Assembly: GCA_003693875.1 (NCBI GenBank)
Contig: RFLO01000018.1
Span: 1-7,565, forward strand
DNA: 7,565 bases
Direction of reading: 5' to 3'
Origin: Candidatus Pacearchaeota archaeon
Lineage (GTDB): Archaea > Nanobdellota > Nanobdellia > Pacearchaeales > GW2011-AR1
Part shown: positions 1 to 6,361 of the stretch, in pieces
How positions within the stretch are numbered: the first letter of the stretch is position 1
Layout of the letters: each line of letters opens with the position of its first letter
Translations under genes and position numbers: made by a program
Notes under the pieces: generated by a model
Seen by the model: the letters and a program-made list of their open reading frames with translations, nothing else
Told to the model about the DNA's origin: nothing
Databases searched by the model: none

Positions 1-1332
1 GCATATAAACAAGGTCTTGGAATTTATGCAGGAAACTTTCCAGTGAGGATTGATACCGATGTTTCTATTTTGCACTATCCACAAAAGCCGCTGGTTAGAA
101 GCTTTGTTTATGATACTCTCGACGTACATCCGGTTGGGCAAAATGTTGTATTGGCGGTTTTGCCTTATGAGGGGTATAATATTGAGGATGCTAAGGTTTT
201 AAACAAAGGTTCTGTTGACCGCGGGTTTGGTAGGAGCTCAAAGTTTAGGCCATATACTTCAGTTGAGCTAAACTATGCCGGGGGGTTGAAGGATGAGATA
301 ACTATTCCTGAAAAAGATGTTTCAGGTTATAGGACAGAGGAAAGTTACCGATTTTTAGAAGAGGACGGCATTGTTTTTCCAGAAGCAGAACTTGAGGAAG
401 GCGATGTTGTCATAGGAAAGGTGAGTCCTCCGAAGTTTTTAAGTGAAGCGAGAGAAATTTCAATTCAGACAAGGAAGGAGAATTCGTCTGCTGTAAGGCA
501 AGGAGAGAGGGGGATCGTTGATGCAGTTTTTTTGACACAGGACAGAGAAGGAAACAAGATTGTCCAGGTAAGAACACGAGAATTAAGGATTCCGGAGATA
601 GGAGATAAGTTTTCAGTTCCTCATGGTCAAAAGGGGGTTGTTGGGTTTGTTGCTCCAGAAGATGATGTGCCCTTTACAAGTAGTGGGATTAAGCCAGATA
701 TTATATTTAATCCTCACGGAATTCCATCACGTATGACTGTTGGGTACCTGATGGATGTTTTGGCGGGCAAACTTGCAGCACTTTCTGGAGAGATTGTTGA
801 TGCTACCCCTTTTTCTGGCGAAGAAGTTGAAAACCTTGAGGAAGGATTAAGAAAACTCGGGTTTCGTGAAAATGGGAAGGAGATAATGTATCACGGAATT
901 ACTGGCCAGAAGATGCCTGTTAAAATTTTTATTGGAAATATGTTTTATCTTAAGCTTCGTTATATGGTTGCAGACAAGCTTCATGCGAGAGCTTCTGGAA
1001 AGATTGCTCTGCTTACAAGGCAGCCGATTGAAGGACGTGCGAGAGGTGGAGCTCTTCGCCTCGGTGAAATGGAGCAGCAAGCACTTGTCGGACATGGGGC
1101 ATCACTCTTATTGAAAGAAAGATACGATTCTGACAAGGTTGTTTTGTTTATCTGCTCTAAATGCGGAGGACTTGCTGTAGACGACAAGATTCATAATAAG
1201 AGGGTTTGCAGCCTTTGTTATTCTAACCAAGTAGAACCGATAGAAGTTTCGTATGCTTTCAAGCTTCTAATGGAAGAGCTTTTGGGGCTCCATCTTTTAA
1301 CTAAATTTGAGTTGAAAAACAAGTACGAATGA
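1..1332 (+). CDS. rpoB: DNA-directed RNA polymerase subunit B, C-terminal part (5' end outside window)
   Basis: This is the second-largest catalytic subunit of archaeal RNA polymerase (Rpb2/bacterial beta homologue). It helps form the active centre and the hybrid-binding wall and clamp. The frame is open from the first base, and KQGLGIYAGNF in the first codons matches the family's KQALGxYxxN, so the 5' end is cut by the window; the GTG at 43 is internal. There are 443 visible residues. Landmarks are GYNIEDA near 59, GDKF at 201-204, NPHGIPSRMT near 242, the hybrid-binding LTRQPIEGRARGG near 335, and GEMEQ near 352. A C-terminal zinc finger has C385, C388, C403 and C406. Switch and clamp elements end in SYAFKLLMEELLGLH. 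The usual GDKFASRHGQKG reads GDKFSVPHGQKG, losing the Arg. The stop overlaps the rpoA start as ATGA, implying translational coupling. Whether the gene is one piece or split into B'' and B' cannot be seen. The identity is certain. Confidence 0.97.
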   Translation, partial: AYKQGLGIYAGNFPVRIDTDVSILHYPQKPLVRSFVYDTLDVHPVGQNVVLAVLPYEGYNIEDAKVLNKGSVDRGFGRSSKFRPYTSVELNYAGGLKDEITIPEKDVSGYRTEESYRFLEEDGIVFPEAELEEGDVVIGKVSPPKFLSEAREISIQTRKENSSAVRQGERGIVDAVFLTQDREGNKIVQVRTRELRIPEIGDKFSVPHGQKGVVGFVAPEDDVPFTSSGIKPDIIFNPHGIPSRMTVGYLMDVLAGKLAALSGEIVDATPFSGEEVENLEEGLRKLGFRENGKEIMYHGITGQKMPVKIFIGNMFYLKLRYMVADKLHARASGKIALLTRQPIEGRARGGALRLGEMEQQALVGHGASLLLKERYDSDKVVLFICSKCGGLAVDDKIHNKRVCSLCYSNQVEPIEVSYAFKLLMEELLGLHLLTKFELKNKYE

Positions 1333-4300
1333 ATCCGATAAAGAAGAAAGCCAGCGCATTAAGTTTTCATCTTCTTAGCCCTGAGCAAATAAAAAAGCTT
1401 GCAGTGGCTAAAATTGTTACGCCGGAACTTTATGATGTAGATGGTTACCCTGTTGACGGTGGCCTTATGGACCTTCGTCTTGGAGCAATTGATCCTGGTG
1501 TGAGGTGCAGGACTTGCGGAGGAAGGCTTAAGGAATGTCTTGGCCATCCGGGGATGATTGAACTTGCAAGACCAGTTATCCACATAAAGTATGTTCCGAT
1601 TATTGACCTTGTTTTAAGGTCTACTTGTGAGGCGTGCGGAAGAATTTTGATAAAAGATGAGAAGGATTTGAAGAAGGACGTGGTTACCAGAATAAAGAAG
1701 GCAAGGGATGTTAAAAAATGCCCTCATTGCGGAATTGTTCAGGAGAAGATAAAACTTGAAAAGCCGACCACCTTTAAGAGCGGCAAAAGAAGACTTTTTC
1801 CCTCGGAAATTAGAGAGAGACTCGTTAAAGTTCCAGATGAGGATCTGCTCGTTCTTGGAATAAATTCTAAGAATCTTAGACCGGAGTGGGCAGTTCTTAC
1901 AGTTTTGCTTGTTCCTCCGGTAACTGTTAGACCCTCAATTACTCTTGAATCAGGAGAAAGAAGTGAAGATGATTTGACACATAAACTTTCAGACATTATT
2001 CGTTCGAATCAAAGGCTTTGGGAGAACCTTAATGCTGGTGCACCCGAGGTTATTGTCGAGGATTTGTGGGATTTGCTCCAGTACCATATTACCACATTTT
2101 TTGATAATTCAATTGCAAGAGTGCCTCCTGCAAGGCATCGAAGCGGTCAGCCACTGAAGACAATTACAGAGAGAATTAAGGGCAAAGAAGGTAGAATAAG
2201 AAAGAACCTTGCAGGTAAAAGGGTTAACTTTTCTTCGAGAACGGTTATTTCTCCAGACCCTAACCTTAAACTTAACGAGGTGGGCGTGCCATTGCATGTT
2301 GCAAAGATTTTGACTGTAGCTGAGAAGGTTACCAATATTAATATTGAGCGGTTGAGAAAGATTATAATGTCCAAAGAGTATCCGGGGGCAAACTATATTA
2401 TCCGTCCAGACGGTAAAAGAAAGAGAATTACAGACGAGCTAAGGGAAGATCTTCGTGATGAAATTGGTCCGGGATACATTGTGGAGAGACATCTTGTAGA
2501 TGGTGATGTTGTTCTTTTTAACAGGCATCCCTCGCTTCACAGAGTTTCTTTAATGGCTCATTTTGTAAAGGTCTTGCCAGGGAAGACTTTTAGAATGCAT
2601 CCTGCGGTTTGTAATCCGTACAACGCAGACTTTGATGGAGACGAGATGAATGTCCATGCTCCTCAGACCGAAGAAGCAAGAGCCGAGGCAAAAATTCTTT
2701 TGAATGTCGATGAAAATATTTTTTCTCCAAAGAATGGGATGAATCTTATGGGGTGTGTACGTGATGCAGTTACGGGAAATTATTTGCTTAAGGATTTTGA
2801 ACTTAGCAAGGAAGAAGCATCCGAACTTTTGTATCTTGCTGGGAAAAAAGAAACCGCCCTTAAGAATAAGATTTCTGGCGAGGAGTTGTTTAAGAAGGTT
2901 TTACCGAAGGAAGTTTATGGCAAGGCTGAGGTTCATGCAGGGTTCCGGAGCGAGAAGGGCGAACTTTTGAAATTTGTGGACAAAGAATTCGGGAGGGCTG
3001 AAGCGGTTGAGCTTTTAAGAAAGATTTTTGCTCTTGGAACGGTTTTCTTATCAAGGCATGGTTTTACTCTTGGCGTAAGCGACCTTGGTGTTTCTAAGGA
3101 TTTAAAGGAAAAGACGAATAAAATTATTGAGAAGGCAGAGGAGAAGACACAAAAAATTATAGAGGCGTATTATAATGGGGAGCTTGAAGCACTTCCTGGC
3201 AAGACTCTTGAAGAAACGCGTGAGATTAAGATTTTGCAGGTTTTAAACGAGACCAGAACAGACATAGGGGAGGTTGTAAAGCAGGGGTTTTCGGCAGATA
3301 GTCCTGCGAGCAAGATAATTAATTCAGGTGCCGGGGCAAGCATGTTGCACATAACCCAAATAGCCTGTTCTGTTGGACAGCAGGTCCTGAATGGGCGCAG
3401 GATTGATTTTGGGTATACGGGGAGAACTCTTTCCTTTTTTAAGAAAGGAGACTTGTCTCCAAGGGCGCGTGGCTTTATTTACAGTTCTTTTAAGGACGGG
3501 CTTCGGCCAGATGAGTTTTTCTTTGGAGCAATTACAGGCCGTGATGGGCTTATGGATACTGCTCTTAGAACACCCAAGTCAGGATATCTTTACAGAAGGC
3601 TTTCAAATGCCTTACAGGACCTTATAGTTGCATACGATGGGACCGTTAGGGATGCGTCGGACAATATAATTCAGTTTAAGTATGGTGGCGACGGAGGCGA
3701 TGTTTCAGCTAAACATCTTGGAAAAAACATAACTCCGGGAGAGTCTATCGGGATTGTTACTGCCCAGTCTTTTGGGGAGTCGGCTACCCAGATGGTCTTA
3801 AACGTTTTTCATGCTGCAGGTGTAGCTGAAATGCAGGTAACTCAGGGACTTCCGCGTTTTGTTGAGATTTTTGACGCGAGAAAGGAACCAAAGACGCCGT
3901 CGATGGAAATTTATTTGGACAAGGAACATAACAACGAAAAAGATGCAAGAGTTATTGCAGAGAAACTAAAGGAGATAAAGCTAGTGAACGTTTTGTCCGG
4001 AATTTCTATTGATTTTGGGACAAAGCAGATTCATCTTGAAGTTGATTCAAAAGCCCTAAAATCTGCCCACGTTACACTTGACAAAGTAATCTCTGTTTTA
4101 AATGACCGCGGTTTTTCGGCTAAGAAATCTGCGAGAGGCATTGTATTGGACAGATCTAAGGAGAGCTTTAGAGAGATTTACAAGGAAAAAGAGAAGATAA
4201 AAAAGGTCACAATAACGGGCGTTAAGGGGATTTCACAAGTTTTGGTTGTTAAGCGTGAACGCAATTATGTTATTCTTACTGCGGGATCAAATCTTAAGGC

Positions 4301-4748
4301 TTTGTTAAAATTTCCAGGAGTGGACCATAGTAGGGTTTTTACTAACGATATTCACGAAGTTTCAAAAGTTCTTGGGATTGAGGCAGCCAGACAAGCGATA
4401 ATTGATGAGCTGCTGAAAGCAACAACTTCTCAAGGGCTAAACATTGATTTGAAACACTTTCTTCTTGTTGCAGACGCCATGACAAATTCCGGAACGTTTA
4501 AGGGAATAACACGTATGGGAATTATAAGTGATAAGAGCTCGATACTTGCACGTGCAAGCTTTGAAACTCCGATAAGGCAGTTTATTCAGGCAACTAAGAC
4601 GGGTAAGAAGGACAAGCTCGCTTCGGTTATTGAAAACATAATCTTGAATCAGCCGGTTCCCGTCGGTACGGGATTGCCTGGTCTTCTTGTTAAGGTTACA
4701 GGGCCTCTTGCCAAGAAAGGTGTCGACGGCGGAAAGAGTAAAGTTTAA
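1329..4748 (+). CDS. rpoA: DNA-directed RNA polymerase subunit A, fused A'-A''
   Basis: This is the largest RNA polymerase subunit (Rpb1/beta' homologue), which carries the catalytic magnesium site. Its 1139 residues hold both halves that most archaea encode as separate A' and A'' genes. Clamp zinc ligands are C60, C63, C70 and H73, with a second set C100, C103, C131 and C134. The switch/rudder region KGKEGRIRKNLAGKRVNFS starts at 284, NRHPSLHR at 398, and the catalytic NADFDGDEMN spans 432-441 with Asp434, 436 and 438. The bridge helix is near 725-760. The trigger loop starts with GESIGIVTAQSFGE at 804 and contains Q821, L824, N825 and H828. A'' jaw and clamp sequence runs to about 1120, followed by a Gly/Lys-rich tail. 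Only about 12 residues separate YGGDGGD (785-791) from GESIG, so the A'' N-terminal 'foot' is missing. The pore/funnel part after residue 500 is also short. Fused forms known to me from Thaumarchaeota and Korarchaeota are longer, about 1260 residues from memory. ATG 1329 starts inside the rpoB stop. Confidence 0.97.
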   Translation: MNPIKKKASALSFHLLSPEQIKKLAVAKIVTPELYDVDGYPVDGGLMDLRLGAIDPGVRCRTCGGRLKECLGHPGMIELARPVIHIKYVPIIDLVLRSTCEACGRILIKDEKDLKKDVVTRIKKARDVKKCPHCGIVQEKIKLEKPTTFKSGKRRLFPSEIRERLVKVPDEDLLVLGINSKNLRPEWAVLTVLLVPPVTVRPSITLESGERSEDDLTHKLSDIIRSNQRLWENLNAGAPEVIVEDLWDLLQYHITTFFDNSIARVPPARHRSGQPLKTITERIKGKEGRIRKNLAGKRVNFSSRTVISPDPNLKLNEVGVPLHVAKILTVAEKVTNINIERLRKIIMSKEYPGANYIIRPDGKRKRITDELREDLRDEIGPGYIVERHLVDGDVVLFNRHPSLHRVSLMAHFVKVLPGKTFRMHPAVCNPYNADFDGDEMNVHAPQTEEARAEAKILLNVDENIFSPKNGMNLMGCVRDAVTGNYLLKDFELSKEEASELLYLAGKKETALKNKISGEELFKKVLPKEVYGKAEVHAGFRSEKGELLKFVDKEFGRAEAVELLRKIFALGTVFLSRHGFTLGVSDLGVSKDLKEKTNKIIEKAEEKTQKIIEAYYNGELEALPGKTLEETREIKILQVLNETRTDIGEVVKQGFSADSPASKIINSGAGASMLHITQIACSVGQQVLNGRRIDFGYTGRTLSFFKKGDLSPRARGFIYSSFKDGLRPDEFFFGAITGRDGLMDTALRTPKSGYLYRRLSNALQDLIVAYDGTVRDASDNIIQFKYGGDGGDVSAKHLGKNITPGESIGIVTAQSFGESATQMVLNVFHAAGVAEMQVTQGLPRFVEIFDARKEPKTPSMEIYLDKEHNNEKDARVIAEKLKEIKLVNVLSGISIDFGTKQIHLEVDSKALKSAHVTLDKVISVLNDRGFSAKKSARGIVLDRSKESFREIYKEKEKIKKVTITGVKGISQVLVVKRERNYVILTAGSNLKALLKFPGVDHSRVFTNDIHEVSKVLGIEAARQAIIDELLKATTSQGLNIDLKHFLLVADAMTNSGTFKGITRMGIISDKSSILARASFETPIRQFIQATKTGKKDKLASVIENIILNQPVPVGTGLPGLLVKVTGPLAKKGVDGGKSKV

Positions 4749-4751
4749 ATA
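4738..4751 (+). promoter_or_regulatory. Archaeal BRE/TATA promoter for rpl30e-nusA, overlapping the rpoA stop
   Basis: TTTAAATA at 4744-4751 matches the archaeal TATA consensus. GTAAAG immediately upstream (4738-4743) fits the TFB-recognition element RNWAAW at five of six positions. The TATA centre is about 26 bp from the ATG at 4774, which is the usual distance to a transcription start, so transcripts would begin at or next to that ATG (leaderless). The box includes the rpoA TAA stop. AT-rich matches can arise by chance; the spacing is what makes this convincing. Confidence 0.6.
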
Positions 4752-4773
4752 AGGTTTTTTGTGTTTTACAAAG

Positions 4774-5010
4774 ATGAGTCTTAAGGAAATTAGAGATGCT
4801 ATGTCCGGTGGAACTGTTTATTTTGGCATCCGTCAAACACTGAAAAATGCAAAAAAAGTGAAGAAGGTTTTTGTTGTAAAGGACGTGCGTGAAGAGACTG
4901 TTAGAAAACTTAAGGAAGCTGGATTTTCTGTTGACTTTTTGAAGCCAAAGTCTGAAGTATCAAAAGAACTTGGGATTGGTTTTGAGTGCGAGGTCTTTTC
5001 CATAGTATAA
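4774..5010 (+). CDS. rpl30e: Short ribosomal protein L30e-like protein (L7Ae/L30e family)
   Basis: This is a 78-residue protein with the L7Ae/L30e/S12e RNA-binding fold, predicted to sit in the large ribosomal subunit. GGTVYFGIRQTLKNAKK (12-28) matches the family's N-terminal G-x-V-x-x-G turn and helix, KKVFVVKDV (31-39) is the central strand, and the C-terminal part ends ELGIGFECEVFSIV. L30e usually has about 100 residues. This copy ends soon after the strand that follows 'ELG', so the last secondary-structure elements are trimmed. The position between the A'' part of rpoA and nusA is the classic archaeal place for rpl30e and strongly supports the call. ATG 4774 is preferred to an in-frame TTG at 4759 because it lies about 26 bp after a TATA box and begins the family homology. 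No convincing Shine-Dalgarno precedes it. Another L7Ae-family role is possible. Confidence 0.85.
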   Translation: MSLKEIRDAMSGGTVYFGIRQTLKNAKKVKKVFVVKDVREETVRKLKEAGFSVDFLKPKSEVSKELGIGFECEVFSIV

Positions 5011-5011
5011 G

Positions 5012-5437
5012 ATGGCAGGGACAATTGACATGAAGCTTATGAGGTATATTAATTTACTTTCAAAAGTATCGGGTGTCCGTACAACAAAGTGCTTTTTATA
5101 TAACAACCAGATTGTTTTCGCTGTTCCAAAGAATCTTGTTTCTAAGGCAATTGGCAAGGGGGCCGAGAATGTCAGAAAATTGAAAAGTATACTTGGGAAA
5201 AGGATAAAGATTGTTTCAATTCCTTCCAGCAACAGTAGGGAAGAAATCTCAAGGTTTGTTGAAAGTATTGTTGAGCCCGTTGAGTTTAATATGCTAAACA
5301 TTAATAACGGAGTTTTGACAATTTCAGCCAACAGGCAGAGCAAGGCAGCGCTTATAGGCCGAAATAGGGTAAGAGAGAAGGAGCTCTTTGAAATTCTTAA
5401 AAATTCGTTTAATATTAGGGAGTTTAAGATTGTGTAA
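5012..5437 (+). CDS. nusA: Archaeal NusA, two-KH transcription elongation/termination factor
   Basis: This 141-residue protein corresponds to the two KH RNA-binding domains of bacterial NusA, without the N-terminal polymerase-binding and S1 domains, as is normal in archaea. The first KH domain (about 30-70) has IVFAVP followed by the GxxG loop GKGA at 48-51 in KAIGKGAENVRKL. The second (about 90-141) has VLTISANRQSKAALIGRNR with a degenerate GxxG loop, GRNR, at 116-119. It begins one base after the rpl30e stop (TAAGATG), so it is probably co-transcribed and translated by reinitiation. ATG 5030 (residue 7) is an alternative start with little effect on the domains. The last 14 bp overlap the 3' end of the convergent gene. 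Known archaeal NusA binds RNA; its exact role in archaeal transcription is less settled than in bacteria. Confidence 0.93.
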   Translation: MAGTIDMKLMRYINLLSKVSGVRTTKCFLYNNQIVFAVPKNLVSKAIGKGAENVRKLKSILGKRIKIVSIPSSNSREEISRFVESIVEPVEFNMLNINNGVLTISANRQSKAALIGRNRVREKELFEILKNSFNIREFKIV

Positions 5438-6236
5438 TGTTTTTGGTTGGGTTTTGGTCATACCTTATTCTTGTATCTCCGTTAACGACTGTCAGGTAAA
5501 GTTTTCCTATTGGCTCTTCTTTTGGGAGACACCTTTTTCCTTCTAACTCCATATTTTCAATGTTTACCTCTCCGTTAACAGAGCGGATTACCACTTCTAG
5601 TGGGGAGGTTAGAACAAGGTTTGCGTTTCCATTGAAAACTCTTATTTTTCCAGGTGTCGCAAGATATCCTCCGACATCGGCGTTGTTTACTTTGATTTCC
5701 TGGCTAAAGCCATTAGGGTCGTTAGGTAATACGAGGGAGCCGGAGTAGTTAATGAGCTTTAGGGTTTTTCCATCTTCTTTGACGCTTCTTGCAGTACCTT
5801 CTACAAATAATGTGTGTGGAGAATAGTCTTTTTCAGTGCTTCCAAGTGTTGAGAATCTGCGGTTTGTGAAACCTACGGGCATACCATCATTTACTAAGCT
5901 TAGTCTTTCAAGCCCCCTAAAGTTCTTCCTTATTTTCTTCTCCTTGGATAAGTCAGATAGGATAAAAGTATTGTCTTTTTTATTGTAGCGAATTCTAAAC
6001 CCCAGTCTTTTTGGAAATCTTGTTTGGCGGGTACCGCTTACGAAGACATATCCATCTTCCCACTTGTGAAGGTAAGTTCCTTCTCCCAAGTTTAGGTGGT
6101 CTTCTATTTTTTCGCGCTTCCATCTACCATTTCGGAGCACATCTGCTGTTCCGTCGTCGTATAGAACTGCTTTTGTGTTAGAGAGGTTTAAGAGGTCTAT
6201 TTCTCCAACGATTTCTCCCGATTTACTGGGCATCAT
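5424..6236 (-). CDS. Hypothetical protein, beta-rich, function unknown
   Basis: I do not recognise this family. From the preferred start it has 270 residues. It is hydrophilic, with one cysteine near residue 236 and no apparent signal peptide or membrane segment, so a soluble cytoplasmic protein is likely. The N-terminal half has alternating short hydrophobic and charged runs (KAVLYDDGTADVLRNGRW, then GYVFVSGTR). The C-terminal half has recurring V-x-N-G-like turns near 183, 200, 220 and 251 (VNNADV, VFNGNANL, VNGEVNI, VVNGDTRI), suggesting a beta-sandwich or beta-solenoid. This is a structural guess only. The frame is open to an upstream ATG at 6317 (297 residues). ATGATG at 6236-6231 is preferred because a TATA box lies about 24 bp before it, and the extra 27 residues would run through that promoter. 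The gene lies opposite to all neighbours, between nusA and rpsL. Long, stop-free and ordinary-looking composition makes it a real gene. Confidence 0.75.
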   Translation of the reverse strand: MMPSKSGEIVGEIDLLNLSNTKAVLYDDGTADVLRNGRWKREKIEDHLNLGEGTYLHKWEDGYVFVSGTRQTRFPKRLGFRIRYNKKDNTFILSDLSKEKKIRKNFRGLERLSLVNDGMPVGFTNRRFSTLGSTEKDYSPHTLFVEGTARSVKEDGKTLKLINYSGSLVLPNDPNGFSQEIKVNNADVGGYLATPGKIRVFNGNANLVLTSPLEVVIRSVNGEVNIENMELEGKRCLPKEEPIGKLYLTVVNGDTRIRYDQNPTKNITQS

Positions 6237-6256
6237 GGAATAAAGGGAGTGTTTTG

Positions 6257-6272
6257 ATTTATAAGCTTTTTC
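6257..6272 (-). promoter_or_regulatory. BRE/TATA promoter for the minus-strand hypothetical gene
   Basis: Read on the minus strand, GAAAAA (6272-6267) fits the BRE consensus RNWAAW completely. It is followed after two bases by the TATA box TTATAAAT (6264-6257). The TATA centre is about 24 bp from the ATG at 6236, which fits a leaderless transcript. This is the main reason for choosing the internal start over ATG 6317, which lies upstream of this promoter. Confidence 0.55.
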
Positions 6273-6323
6273 ATTTTGAGCTACTGTTAAGTAGTGGCTC
6301 GTTTTATTTTTGAACATTGGATT

Positions 6324-6340
6324 ACCAAAACTTTTTAAAG
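6324..6340 (+). promoter_or_regulatory. BRE/TATA promoter for rpsL-rpsG
   Basis: ACCAAAAC, a BRE-like A-rich run, precedes CTTTTTAAAG (6331-6340), a TATA-like box. Its centre is about 26 bp before ATG 6362, so transcription should begin at or just before the codon, again leaderless. The box reads CTTTAAAAAG on the other strand, but it is too close to the minus-strand ATG at 6317 to give a normal leader there. The conserved N-terminus of uS12 independently supports ATG 6362. Confidence 0.6.
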
Positions 6341-6361
6341 CGATTTTTTTCTAACTTTGAT

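Noticed and set aside
43..45. GTG as the start of rpoB
   Set aside because: The frame is open to base 1 and the residues before it match the conserved RpoB sequence, so it is an internal Val codon of a gene cut by the window.
1292..1304. Possible TATA box before rpoA (CTTTTAACTAAAT)
   Set aside because: It is a poor match with no BRE, it is inside rpoB coding sequence, and the ATGA overlap already explains rpoA expression.
4759..4773. TTG start for rpl30e
   Set aside because: It adds five residues outside the family homology and lies upstream of the expected transcription start.
4960..5343. Minus-strand open frame of 127 codons opposite rpl30e/nusA
   Set aside because: It lies antisense to two well-supported genes, matches no family I know, and has no promoter-like sequence at the right distance.
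5440..5455. T-runs after nusA as a terminator
   Set aside because: Only five- and four-T tracts, within coding sequence of the opposite gene; too weak to list as a feature.
6317..6361. TTG 6317 start giving uS12 a 15-residue extension
   Set aside because: The extension matches no S12 family sequence and would include the TATA box. ATG 6362 fits homology and promoter spacing.
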